From the NCBI RefSeq assembly GCF_016526145.1, contig NZ_JADDUE010000005.1:62001-126000 (forward strand): DNA of 64,000 nt, given 5' to 3'. The notes under the pieces are model-generated. The model had not been told where the DNA came from and did not search any database. It worked only from the letters and a program-made list of their open reading frames with translations. Source of the stretch: Saccharopolyspora galaxeae. GTDB lineage: Bacteria; Actinomycetota; Actinomycetes; Mycobacteriales; Pseudonocardiaceae. The position numbers were made by a program, and so were the translations under genes. The stretch's first letter is position 1; the number at the start of each line of letters is the position of its first letter. Positions 8,316 through 16,979 of this stretch are shown one piece after another.

Positions 8316-9338
8316 GTGTCCAGCACGATCGATCGACGAGCCGTCCTGCGCGGCTTGTCCGGCCTCGCCACCACCTCCGTCCTCAGTGGATGCGCGCACA
8401 GCAGCGCTTCCCCGCGGACGAACGTGATCCGCTACCAAGGCTGGAGCGGCGAAGTCCTCTACCCGGAACTGGCCGAAGATCTCGGACTGCTCGGGGACGT
8501 CCGGCTGGAGTGGATCGGCAACACCACCAGCGGTCCGCAGGACATCCAGGCCACCGTCACCGGCGACACCGACATCGGCGGTGCCTTCAACGGAGCCATC
8601 GTGCGGCTCGCCGCCGCGGGGGCACCCGTCACCGCGGTCGTGGGTTACTACGGTGCCGACGCCCTCAGCTACGGCGGCTACTACGCCATGCAGCGCAGCC
8701 CGATCCGCGGGCCGCGCGATTTCATCGACAAGAAGGTCGGCGTGAACACGCTCGGAGCGCACTACGAGGACGTGCTCGCGATCTACCTGGAGCGCGGCGG
8801 CCTCACCCAGGACGAGGTCGACTCGGTGCAGCTGGTGGTGGTTCCGCCGGTGAGTGCCGAGCAGGCGTTGCGGTCCGGCCAGCTCGACGTTTCGTCGCTG
8901 TCCGACGTCAAGCGCGAGAAGGCGCTCGCGCACGGCGGCCTGCGGTCGGTGTTCAGCGACTTCGGCATGTTGGGCGCGTTCACGGCCGGTTGCTACGTCC
9001 TGCGGGACGAGTTCATCGAGCGGAACCCGGAAACCACTCGCCAACTGGTCACGGGCACCGCGAACGCGGTGCATTGGGCGCAGACCCGGCCGCGCGACGA
9101 GGTCGTGGCCCGCTACTCCGACATCATCCGCAGACGCGGCCGGAACGAGGACCTCAGCACCGTGTCCTACTGGCGTTCCCCTGGAGTTCCCAGCCCCGGG
9201 GGGCTGATCCAGGACCGCGAGTTCACCACGTGGCTGGATCGGCTGACCACCAGCGGGCGAGTCGCCCCGGGCGCGGTCGACGTCCGCGGGCTCTACACCA
9301 ACGAATTCAACCCGTTCCGCGCGAGCGCGCAGAACTGA
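8316..9338 (+). CDS. ABC transporter substrate-binding lipoprotein (SsuA/TauA-like)
   Basis: A 340-residue exported protein. Residues 1-26 combine a twin-arginine motif (DRRAVLRGLSG) with a lipobox LSGC at C26, so it is a Tat-exported lipoprotein. The mature part has the NMT1/SsuA-type two-lobed fold: GDTDIGGAFNGAIVRLAAAG, then GPRDFIDKKVGVNTLGAHYE, a typical ligand-contact block, and QALRSGQLDVSSLSD. It precedes the ATPase gene by seven bases and the permease beyond. The neighbouring oxygenases suggest sulfonates or related organosulfur anions as ligand; other NMT1-family ligands such as thiamine precursors cannot be excluded. The start is a GTG. Confidence 0.88.
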   Translation: MSSTIDRRAVLRGLSGLATTSVLSGCAHSSASPRTNVIRYQGWSGEVLYPELAEDLGLLGDVRLEWIGNTTSGPQDIQATVTGDTDIGGAFNGAIVRLAAAGAPVTAVVGYYGADALSYGGYYAMQRSPIRGPRDFIDKKVGVNTLGAHYEDVLAIYLERGGLTQDEVDSVQLVVVPPVSAEQALRSGQLDVSSLSDVKREKALAHGGLRSVFSDFGMLGAFTAGCYVLRDEFIERNPETTRQLVTGTANAVHWAQTRPRDEVVARYSDIIRRRGRNEDLSTVSYWRSPGVPSPGGLIQDREFTTWLDRLTTSGRVAPGAVDVRGLYTNEFNPFRASAQN

Positions 9339-9345
9339 GGAGACC

Positions 9346-10209
9346 ATGGCCGAGATCAGTTTCGAGGGCGTGTCCCGAACTTTCCCCGTGCGCGGGGGCA
9401 GAGGTGCGCCGGACGGCGAGCTCACCGCGCTGCAGGACGTGAACCTGCGGATCCGCTCCGGCGAACTAGCCGTGATCGTCGGGCCGAGCGGGTCCGGCAA
9501 ATCGACGCTGCTGGACCTGCTGGGCGGGCTGGACGCACCGACTACCGGGCGGATCCTGCTGGACGGCACGCCGATCACCGGGCCGGGGCTCAACCGAGGT
9601 GTCGTGTTCCAGCAGTACGCGCTGCTGCCGTGGCGCACCGCCCAGTCCAATGTGGAATTCGGGTTGGAGGCGAAGAAGGTGCCCGCCGCGCAGCGCCGCG
9701 AACGCGCGCGGGAACACCTGGATCTGGTCGGCCTGTCCGGGTTCGCCGACCGCTACCCGCACGAGCTCTCCGGCGGGATGAAGCAGCGCGTCGCGATCGC
9801 GCGCAGCCTCGCCTTCGACCCGGACGTGCTGCTGATGGACGAGCCGTTCGCCGCCCTCGACGCGCAGACACGGGAAACGCTGCAGGACGAGCTGCTGCGG
9901 CTGTGGCAACGCACCGGCAAGACCATCGTGTTCATCACGCACGGCATCGACGAGGCGGTGCACCTCGGGCAGCGGGTGGCGGTGCTGACATCGCGGCCGG
10001 GCACGGTCAAGGACGTCGTCGACATCGATCTGGGCGAGCGCACCGCGGACGTCCGCTCCGCACCCGAGTTCGCGCACTACCGCCACCACGTGTGGAGCCT
10101 GCTGCGCTCCGAAGTGGACCGCGCGCAGCAAGCCGAGCGCGCGGCCGCCCGGGAATCGCAGGACGCGCCGTCGAACGACCAAGACCCTGAGGTAATCTCG
10201 ATTGGCTAG
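9346..10209 (+). CDS. ABC transporter ATP-binding protein (SsuB/TauB-like)
   Basis: A 287-residue nucleotide-binding subunit. It has Walker A GPSGSGKST at 46-54, a Q-loop in VFQQYALLPW near 88, signature LSGGMKQR at 141-148, Walker B VLLMDEP at 161-167, and the H-loop histidine in FITHGIDEAVH near 200. It powers uptake by the membrane complex formed with the next gene. The ATG follows the substrate-binding gene by seven bases and has GAGGAG nearby. Its stop codon overlaps the TTG start of the permease. The C-terminal 40 residues are an acidic tail not needed for the fold. Confidence 0.93.
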   Translation: MAEISFEGVSRTFPVRGGRGAPDGELTALQDVNLRIRSGELAVIVGPSGSGKSTLLDLLGGLDAPTTGRILLDGTPITGPGLNRGVVFQQYALLPWRTAQSNVEFGLEAKKVPAAQRRERAREHLDLVGLSGFADRYPHELSGGMKQRVAIARSLAFDPDVLLMDEPFAALDAQTRETLQDELLRLWQRTGKTIVFITHGIDEAVHLGQRVAVLTSRPGTVKDVVDIDLGERTADVRSAPEFAHYRHHVWSLLRSEVDRAQQAERAAARESQDAPSNDQDPEVISIG

Positions 10210-11008
10210 CATCGCACCACCCGCCACTTCCGGTGCCACGTCGGCGATTCCGGCGCGGCACGTCGCCGAGCGCGTGCTGAAGTCCTCGGCGGCAATCGTG
10301 GTTTTCCTGCTGGTGTGGGAACTCGCGCCGCGCATCGGGCTGGCCGACAGCATCTTCCTGCCACCGTTCAGCGAAGTACTGGGACAGTGGGTGCAGCTCG
10401 CGGCGAACGGGCAGCTGTGGGAGAACCTCGGGGCGAGTCTGGGCCGTTCCGTCGCGGGCTTCGGCATCGCCATCGTCGTCGCGGTGCCGCTGGGCGTCGT
10501 GATCGGCTGGTACCGGCTGGTCGGCGAACTGCTCAACCCGCTGCTCGAACTGTTCCGCAACACCGCGGCACTCGCGCTGCTACCGGTGTTCGTGCTGCTG
10601 CTCGGCCTGGGCGAGTCCTCGAAGATCGCGCTGATCGTGTTCGCCTGCACCTGGCCGATCCTGCTCAACACCATCAGCGCGGTCCGCACGGTGGACCCGC
10701 TGCTGATCAAATCGGCGCGGTCGCTGGGATTCGGCTCGACGGCGGTGTTCACCAAGGTCGTACTGCCCGCCGCGGTCCCGATGGTGTTCACCGGGATCCG
10801 GCTCGCCGCGGCGAACTCGATCCTCGTGCTGGTCGCGGCCGAAATGGTCGGCGCCAAGGCGGGCATCGGCTACCTCATCAACACCTCGCAGTACAACTTC
10901 CAGGTCCCGCAGATGTACGCGGGCATCATCACGATCTCGCTGCTCGGGTTGGCGTTCAACCAGACCCTGGTGACCTTGGAACGCCGCCTCTCCCGCTGGC
11001 GGTCCTGA
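10202..11008 (+). CDS. ABC transporter permease (SsuC/TauC-like)
   Basis: A 268-residue inner-membrane subunit with about six hydrophobic spans. The BPD-type permease coupling region (KSARSLGFGSTAVFTKVVLPAAVP) lies near 165-190, the EAA-like loop that contacts the ATPase. GAKAGIGYLI and an NTSQYNFQ segment match sulfonate/nitrate/taurine permeases. Translation begins at a TTG that overlaps the preceding stop, implying coupled synthesis. It ends the importer operon and converges on the esterase gene. Confidence 0.92.
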   Translation: MASIAPPATSGATSAIPARHVAERVLKSSAAIVVFLLVWELAPRIGLADSIFLPPFSEVLGQWVQLAANGQLWENLGASLGRSVAGFGIAIVVAVPLGVVIGWYRLVGELLNPLLELFRNTAALALLPVFVLLLGLGESSKIALIVFACTWPILLNTISAVRTVDPLLIKSARSLGFGSTAVFTKVVLPAAVPMVFTGIRLAAANSILVLVAAEMVGAKAGIGYLINTSQYNFQVPQMYAGIITISLLGLAFNQTLVTLERRLSRWRS

Positions 11009-11019
11009 GCGGCGCGGCC

Positions 11020-12186
11020 TCAGTCGGCTGTGCCGCGTGCTGGAGTGATCTGCCGGACGTGGATGACGGCGTCGAAGGCTTGCCGCGGATCGATGTCGAC
11101 CAGGAGGTTCTCCCCGGCCATGCAGGTGACCCCGGTGAACAGCTCCGCGGGTGCGCGCCGCAGGTCCACCAGGTGGTGCGGGAGGCCCGCGGTGTCCAGG
11201 ATCGCGTCCAGCGAATGCGGTGGTGGAGTGATCCGTCCGGCCGGTGTGGCGAAGCGCTGCGACGGCTCGGCGTCGAGATCGACGTCCGGCACGATGCCCG
11301 GGCCGCGGGTCGTGCCGATCACGACCAGGTCCTCGCCGAGCTCGGCAGCCAGCAGGCCGCCGATGGCCGCGGTGCCGTCGAAGGCGGGCGTGCGTTGCAG
11401 GTGCACGTTGTGCGCTGCAACGACGATGCGCTCCTCGCGTTGCAGGATGCACCGCAGGTTCTCGGCCATCACCTCGTTGCGCAGGTTGCGCCCGGGTGCG
11501 GGATAAAGACCGCCACGGCGGAACTCGAGCACGCTGCGGGCGCCGCGGGCGCAGCGCAGCGCAAGCCGGTCGGCTGCCGACTCGGCCCGTTCGACGAGTT
11601 CGTCGATCCGCTGCTCCAGCCCGTCCGGGACTGTCGCCGTATCAGGTCCCGGCGCATCCGGGGCCGGTGCTTTACCGGGTGCACCCAGGTCGGCAGTGGC
11701 CAGCAGCTCGCCGTCGCCTGCCCGCGCGGGGATCCGGGCGAGACAACCGGCGACGCCGGGCGCGGGATTCAGGCACCAACCGGGCACGTCCATCCCGTAG
11801 AAGCGCACCGGCCTTGCGGCTCGGTTGCGCTCGCGCATCCAGCGCAACTGGTCGTGCATCTCGCTGCAACGGCCGAGCGACCAGGTGATCCCGGTGCGGG
11901 CGATCTCCGCGACGTCCCCGGCTCCGCCGCGCACCCAGTCGTCCACGGCCAAGCCTTCCGGCAGCCCGGATTCCAGCACGAACGCGGAGAAACCGAGTTC
12001 GCGGACCAGGAACCGCAGCACCCGGTCGTGCAGCAGGGCGAACTCGGTGGTGAAGTGCGCGCTCTCCCCGAGGCAGACGACGCGGGCGTCGCCGACCACC
12101 TCGCGCAACGCCTCGAGATCGGACGCATCGGGGGCGTCCGGATCGAGCATGTGCAACGGTGCAGCAACATCACGAATGGTGCGCAC
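11020..12186 (-). CDS. Erythromycin-esterase family protein
   Basis: A 388-residue member of the EreA/EreB superfamily. The active-site GESAH is at 40-44, with E41 and H44 matching the known catalytic pair. LESG (E72) and AAHNVHLQR (H259/H262) supply the further conserved acid and histidines, and the EVMAENL helix near 237-243 is also conserved. All expected catalytic residues appear present. In EreA/EreB the reaction opens the macrolactone ring, but many homologues act on unknown esters, so macrolide resistance is only possible. It converges on the importer operon. The ATG at 12186 is preceded by GAAGGAGAC. Confidence 0.85.
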   Translation of the reverse strand: MRTIRDVAAPLHMLDPDAPDASDLEALREVVGDARVVCLGESAHFTTEFALLHDRVLRFLVRELGFSAFVLESGLPEGLAVDDWVRGGAGDVAEIARTGITWSLGRCSEMHDQLRWMRERNRAARPVRFYGMDVPGWCLNPAPGVAGCLARIPARAGDGELLATADLGAPGKAPAPDAPGPDTATVPDGLEQRIDELVERAESAADRLALRCARGARSVLEFRRGGLYPAPGRNLRNEVMAENLRCILQREERIVVAAHNVHLQRTPAFDGTAAIGGLLAAELGEDLVVIGTTRGPGIVPDVDLDAEPSQRFATPAGRITPPPHSLDAILDTAGLPHHLVDLRRAPAELFTGVTCMAGENLLVDIDPRQAFDAVIHVRQITPARGTAD

Positions 12187-12289
12187 GTGCGGTCTCCTTC
12201 ATCGGGGATTCATGGGCGTGAAGGACTCGCTCGACCGAATAGGTGGGGCGAACGGTCCCCCTATTCACTTCGTAGCAGTTGTCGCGGCG

Positions 12290-13204
12290 TCAGCTCATCG
12301 CCCGCGCCGGGTGGCTGAGCACGTGTTCGCGGAACCGCTCCGAGGCGGGCGGCAGCGCGCGGCCCGCGAGCCAGGCCAACCCGATGTCGCGGCTGCTTTC
12401 CACGTCGGTGACCTCCAAGTGCGGCGCCGGCGGCTCGGTCGTGGACGGCGGGTCCGTGGCCGTCTGCGGCAGCGGCAGCAGCGAAACGCCCAGACCGGCG
12501 GTGACCAGGCCGCGCAGGGTGTCGACCTCCTCGCCCTCGAAACCGATGCTGGGGGTGAAACCGACCTGCCCGCACAGGTCCTCGGTCCGCGCGCGCAGCC
12601 CGTACCCCTGACGCAGCAGGATGAACGTCTCCCCGGCGGCTTCGGCGAGCCGCACCCGCCTGCGCCGGGCCAGCCGGTGGTGCGGCGGGACGGCCAGCCG
12701 CAGCGGTTCCACCAGCAACCGCTGCCAGCGGATCAGCGGATCGCCCGGATCACCGCTGGTGATCACCAGGTCGGCGGTGCCGTCCAGCAGCTCGCGGCGC
12801 AGCGCCTCCTCGCCGTGCTGGCGCAGCTGGAAGCGGGTGCGCGGGTACTGCTCGCGGAAACCGCTCAGCAGCGGCGGAACCAGCCAGGTCCCCAAGGTGT
12901 GCAGGAACGCCAGCGGGATCACGCCCGCCTCGGGGTCGACGGTTTCGGCGACGGCTCGTCCGGCGCGGTCGTACTGCTCCAAGATGGTGTCCGCGTACTC
13001 CTTGAACACCCGGCCCGCGGTGGTCAGCCGCAGCGACCGGCCGACCCGCTGGAACAACGCCGCGCCGAGGTCGTGCTCCAGCCGGCCCAGCGCGCGGGAC
13101 AACGCCGACTGCGTGAGGTGCGCGCGGGATGCGGTGCCGGTCACCGTCGCCCCGTCGGCGACCTCCTGGAAGTAGCGCAAGACCTGCAGTTCCATGGCAC
13201 TCAT
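12290..13204 (-). CDS. LysR-family transcriptional regulator
   Basis: A 304-residue regulator. The N-terminal winged helix-turn-helix reads LQVLRYFQEVADG, then SALSRALGRLEHDLGAALFQR at about residues 34-54. The rest is the LysR effector domain with PPLLSGFREQYPRTRF and the EEVDTLRGLVTAGLGVSLLP segment. It is divergent from poxB, with 96 bp between the starts, the classic layout for a LysR regulator and its target. It probably senses a metabolite of the pyruvate/acetate node. Repression or activation cannot be told from sequence. Confidence 0.9.
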   Translation of the reverse strand: MSAMELQVLRYFQEVADGATVTGTASRAHLTQSALSRALGRLEHDLGAALFQRVGRSLRLTTAGRVFKEYADTILEQYDRAGRAVAETVDPEAGVIPLAFLHTLGTWLVPPLLSGFREQYPRTRFQLRQHGEEALRRELLDGTADLVITSGDPGDPLIRWQRLLVEPLRLAVPPHHRLARRRRVRLAEAAGETFILLRQGYGLRARTEDLCGQVGFTPSIGFEGEEVDTLRGLVTAGLGVSLLPLPQTATDPPSTTEPPAPHLEVTDVESSRDIGLAWLAGRALPPASERFREHVLSHPARAMS

Positions 13205-13300
13205 GCTCCCACCGCATGAGGCTCAGGACATCCAGGCATTGGACGCATCAGGAGTACTGCGGCAGCCTGGAAGTGCAACCGGAAACGAGGGAGGTCGAAC

Positions 13301-15034
13301 GTGACCACAGTGGCCGAGCAGCTGGTGCACACCTTGCGCAACGCAGGTGTCCGCCGGATCTACGGCATCGTCGGCGACAGCCTCAATCCGATCGTGGACG
13401 CGGTGCGCCGCACCGACGGGATCGAGTGGGTCCACGTTCGGCACGAGGAGACCGCGGCGTTCGCGGCCGCCGCCGAGGCCCAGGTCACCGGCGAGCTGGC
13501 GGTGTGCGCGGGCAGTTGCGGCCCGGGCAACCTGCACCTGATCAACGGCTTGTACGACGCGCACCGCAGCGGCGCCCCGGTGCTGGCCATCGCCTCGCAC
13601 ATCCCGTCCGCGCAGATCGGCACCGGGTTCTTCCAGGAGACCCACCCCGACCGGTTGTTCCAGGAGTGCAGCCACTTCAGCGAGCTGGTGTCGCAGTCCG
13701 GGCAGATGCCGCGGCTGCTGCGCACCGCGATGCGGACCGCGCTGGGGCGCGGTGGCGTGTCGGTGCTGACGCTGCCCGGCGACGTCTCCGAGCAGAAGGC
13801 CGCGCACCCCGATCAGGAGCAGGTCACGCTTCCCCCGTCGGCGCCCGTCGTTCCGCGCGAGGAGCAGCTCGACGAACTCGCCGGACTGCTCGACGACAGC
13901 AAGAAGGTCATGCTGTTCTGCGGCGCGGGCTGCGCCGACGCGCACGACGAGGTCATGCAGCTGGCCGGGCGGCTGAACGCCCCGGTCGGGCACTCGCTCG
14001 GCGGCAAGGAGTGGATCCAGCACGACAATCCTTACGACGTCGGCATGAGCGGGCTGCTCGGTTACGGCGCCTGCCACGACGCGATGCACGAAGCCGACCG
14101 GGTCGTGCTGCTGGGCACCGACTTCCCCTACGACGACTTCCTGCCGCAGGCCAGGACCGTGCAGGTGGACATCGATCCGGAGCGGCTGGGTCGGCGCACC
14201 ACGCTGGACCTCGGCGTGCACGGCGACGTCAAGGCGACGATCGACGGCCTGCTGCCGAAGCTGGCGCAGCGCACCGACCGCGAGTTCCTGGACCGGACGC
14301 TGCACGAGCACGCCCGCGCCCTGGAGAAGGTCGTCGACGCCTACACCACCAGGATCGAGGACCACAAACCGATCCACCCGGAGTACGCGGCGTCCATATT
14401 GGACGACGTCGCCGCCGACGACACCGTGTTCACAGTGGACACCGGGATGGGCAACGTGTGGGCGTCCCGGTACTTCACTCCGAACGGCAAGCGCCGCGTC
14501 GTCGGTTCGTTCCGGCACGGCAGCATGGCCAACGCGCTGCCGCACGCGATCGGGGCGCAGCTGGCCGAGCCCGGCAGGCAGGTCGTCTCGGTCTCCGGCG
14601 ACGGCGGGCTGGCCATGCTGATGGGCGATCTGCTCACGCTCGCCGCCTACGACCTGCCGGTGAAGGTGGTGCTGTTCAACAACGCCAGCCTCGGCATGGT
14701 CAAGCTGGAGATGATGGTCGACGGGCTGCCGGACTACGAGACCGACCACGCGCCGGTCGACTTCAGCGCCATCGCCGAAGCCTGCGGGATCCGCTCGCGG
14801 CGGGTGACCGAGCCCGGCGACGTCCGCGAGGCGCTGAGCAAGGCGCTGGCCGAGCCGGGCCCGGCGGTGGTCGAGCTGGTCACCGACCCGAACGCGCTGT
14901 CCATCCCGCCGAAGATCAGCCGTGAGATGGTGCGCGGATTCGCGCTGGCCGCGGGCAAAACCGTGCTCAGCGGCGGTGTCGGCAAGATGCTCGACCTGGC
15001 GCGCAGCAACCTGCGCAACATTCCGCGGCCGTGA
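13301..15034 (+). CDS. poxB: Pyruvate dehydrogenase (quinone), PoxB type
   Basis: A 577-residue thiamine-diphosphate and FAD enzyme that decarboxylates pyruvate to acetate and CO2 and passes electrons to the quinone pool at the membrane. The three TPP-family domains are present. The PYR domain has the catalytic glutamate in RHEETAAFAA (residues 48-57). The central FAD-binding domain has LFCGAGCADAHDEV and LLGTDFPYDDFLP. The PP domain has SGDGGLAML ending in FNNASLGMVK, near 430-460. The GTG start has GGGAGG upstream. The C-terminal helix region (SREMVRGFALAAG) matches the lipid-activated tail of the family. Acetate made here could be taken up again by SatP at 49.2 kb. Confidence 0.92.
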   Translation: MTTVAEQLVHTLRNAGVRRIYGIVGDSLNPIVDAVRRTDGIEWVHVRHEETAAFAAAAEAQVTGELAVCAGSCGPGNLHLINGLYDAHRSGAPVLAIASHIPSAQIGTGFFQETHPDRLFQECSHFSELVSQSGQMPRLLRTAMRTALGRGGVSVLTLPGDVSEQKAAHPDQEQVTLPPSAPVVPREEQLDELAGLLDDSKKVMLFCGAGCADAHDEVMQLAGRLNAPVGHSLGGKEWIQHDNPYDVGMSGLLGYGACHDAMHEADRVVLLGTDFPYDDFLPQARTVQVDIDPERLGRRTTLDLGVHGDVKATIDGLLPKLAQRTDREFLDRTLHEHARALEKVVDAYTTRIEDHKPIHPEYAASILDDVAADDTVFTVDTGMGNVWASRYFTPNGKRRVVGSFRHGSMANALPHAIGAQLAEPGRQVVSVSGDGGLAMLMGDLLTLAAYDLPVKVVLFNNASLGMVKLEMMVDGLPDYETDHAPVDFSAIAEACGIRSRRVTEPGDVREALSKALAEPGPAVVELVTDPNALSIPPKISREMVRGFALAAGKTVLSGGVGKMLDLARSNLRNIPRP

Positions 15035-15041
15035 CCGGATG

Positions 15042-15077
15042 CGCCGCCCTCGCCCGCGACGCCGGGCGAGGGCGGCG
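15042..15077. terminator. Bidirectional hairpin between convergent genes
   Basis: CGCCGCCCTCGCCCG (15042-15056) pairs perfectly with CGGGCGAGGGCGGCG (15063-15077) around a six-base loop. It lies eight bases after the poxB stop and just past the end of the convergent ligase gene. There is no long T tract, as is common in actinobacteria. Confidence 0.75.
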
Positions 15078-15088
15078 GTTCGCCGCGC

Positions 15089-16675
15089 TCATCCGTCCTG
15101 TTCGGACAGTGACTGGTAATCGGTGCGCAGCTGCCGCTTGAGGATCTTGCCGCTGGGGTTCTTCGGCAGCGCATCGGTGAACACGACGTACTTCGGCCGC
15201 TTGAACCCGGCCAGCCTGCCGGAAAGGTGCGTGCGGACGTCCTCGCCGGTGAGCGCGACGCCGTCCTTGAGCACCACGACCGCGGTGACCGCCTCCACCC
15301 AACGCGGGTGGGCGATGCCGAACACCGCGACCTCGGCCACCCCGGCGAGTTCGTAGACGGCCTCCTCCACTTCGCGGCTGGCGACGTTCTCCCCGCCGGT
15401 TTTGATCATGTCCTTCTTCCGGTCGACCACCGAGAGGTAGCCGTCCGCGGTCAAGGTGCCGAGGTCGCCGGTGTGGAACCAGCCGTTGCGGAAGGCCTCC
15501 GCGGTCTTGTCCGGGTCGTTGTAGTAGCCCAGCGCGGCGTGGGGGCTGCGGTGCACGATCTCCCCGACCTCGCCGGGTGCGACGGGTTCGTCGCGCTCGT
15601 CGACGATCCGAGTCTCCACATTGGTCGCCGCGACACCCGCGCTGCCCGCCTGTTCCAGCTGCTCGTGCGGGCGCAGGATCGTGGCCAGCGGGGCCATCTC
15701 GGTCTGCCCGTAGAAGTTCCACAGCGCCACGCCGGGCAACCGCTCCCGCAGCTCCCGCAGGATCTCCACCGGCATCGGCGACGCACCGTAGTAACCCTTG
15801 CGCAGACTGGACAAATCCGTCTTGTCGAAATCCGGGTGGCGCAGCAGCGAAATCCACGCCGTAGGCGGGCAGAACAGCTTGGTGACCCGCTCCCGCTCGA
15901 TCGTCGCCAGCAGCGCCGCCGGGTCGGGGCCGGGCAGGATGACGTTGGTCGCGCCGAGGTAGACGTCGGTGGAGAAGAAGCAGTCCAGCTGCGCGCAGTG
16001 GAACATCGGCAGCGCGTGCACCTCGACGTCGTCGGCGCTCATGCCGCCGTCGACGATGCAGCTGACGTACTGCGCGATCAGCGAGCGGCTGCTGAGCATC
16101 GCGCCCTTCGGCCGCGACTCGGTGCCCGAGGTATACATCAGGCGCAGCGGGTCGTCATCGGCGATGAGCACGTCGGGGGCGTGCGCCGGGCCGTCCTGCC
16201 ACCAGGGGTCCACGCTTTCCCACCCGGGCGACGGGTCCTGGCCGCCGAGCGGGATCCAGCCGCGGACGCCACCGCGGACATCGGCCTGGTGCAGCGCCTG
16301 CTCGGCCGTGGTGCCCAGCGAATCCTCGACGATCACGCCGCCGGCCCCGGAATGGCCGAGGATGTAGGCGATCTCGTCGGCGGTGAGCATGAAGTTGATC
16401 GGCACCAGCACCACACCCAGCTTGGCGGTGGCGAACGCGATCACCGCGAACTGCCACGAATTGCGGCTCAGCAGCGCCAGCCGGTCGCCCTTGACCAGCC
16501 CGCGCTCGGCAAGCGCGTGCGCGGTCCGGTTCACCGCGGCGTCGAACTCCGCGTAGCTGAACCGCTGCGCACCGGCCACCACGGCGAGCTTGTGCGGGTT
16601 GCGCCGGGCGGTCCGGTGCAGGAGATCGCCGATCGCGTGCTGGCGTGCGCGCGCCACGGACTCGTCTTCGGCCAT
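15089..16675 (-). CDS. Fatty-acid/acyl-CoA ligase (FadD-like, AMP-forming)
   Basis: A roughly 528-residue ANL-superfamily ligase that adenylates a carboxylate and transfers it to CoA. Motifs are MYTSGTESRPKGAM (P-loop, A3) and LWNFYGQTEMAPL (A5). The adenylate-binding GWFHTGDLGTLTADGYL (A7) is followed by DRKKDMIKTGGENV (A8), and GKILKRQLR carries the catalytic lysine (A10). Two starts are close, at 16690 and 16675; I prefer 16675 because GGAGA lies six bases upstream. It converges on poxB and is divergent from the alcohol dehydrogenase gene. The substrate is unknown: medium- or long-chain fatty acids are typical for this FadD13-like form, but acetate or aryl acids are possible. Confidence 0.88.
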   Translation of the reverse strand: MAEDESVARARQHAIGDLLHRTARRNPHKLAVVAGAQRFSYAEFDAAVNRTAHALAERGLVKGDRLALLSRNSWQFAVIAFATAKLGVVLVPINFMLTADEIAYILGHSGAGGVIVEDSLGTTAEQALHQADVRGGVRGWIPLGGQDPSPGWESVDPWWQDGPAHAPDVLIADDDPLRLMYTSGTESRPKGAMLSSRSLIAQYVSCIVDGGMSADDVEVHALPMFHCAQLDCFFSTDVYLGATNVILPGPDPAALLATIERERVTKLFCPPTAWISLLRHPDFDKTDLSSLRKGYYGASPMPVEILRELRERLPGVALWNFYGQTEMAPLATILRPHEQLEQAGSAGVAATNVETRIVDERDEPVAPGEVGEIVHRSPHAALGYYNDPDKTAEAFRNGWFHTGDLGTLTADGYLSVVDRKKDMIKTGGENVASREVEEAVYELAGVAEVAVFGIAHPRWVEAVTAVVVLKDGVALTGEDVRTHLSGRLAGFKRPKYVVFTDALPKNPSGKILKRQLRTDYQSLSEQDG

Positions 16676-16979
16676 GCTGTCTCCGGCCATGCTGGGACCC
16701 CGCCTTCCCGCGACGCTGCGGCACCGATCGATGTCGCTGCCACTACATCGGACAGCGCCGCCCGGGGGCAAGGCAGTGGGGGTTCCGGCGTTACCCGGCT
16801 CGACAGGCCCTCCCACATCCCCGCCCGCACCTGTTGCATTGCCGGTGCCGCGCGCCGGGACCGGCGGCCGCGCTCCGCAGGGATCGAGCCTGCCGGGACA
16901 CCGCGCCGGGCCGGTAATGACCGGACCGCGCAGCGGGTATGCCGCGCGGAAGGACTCTCGTTGGATTGGAAGAGCTGCA

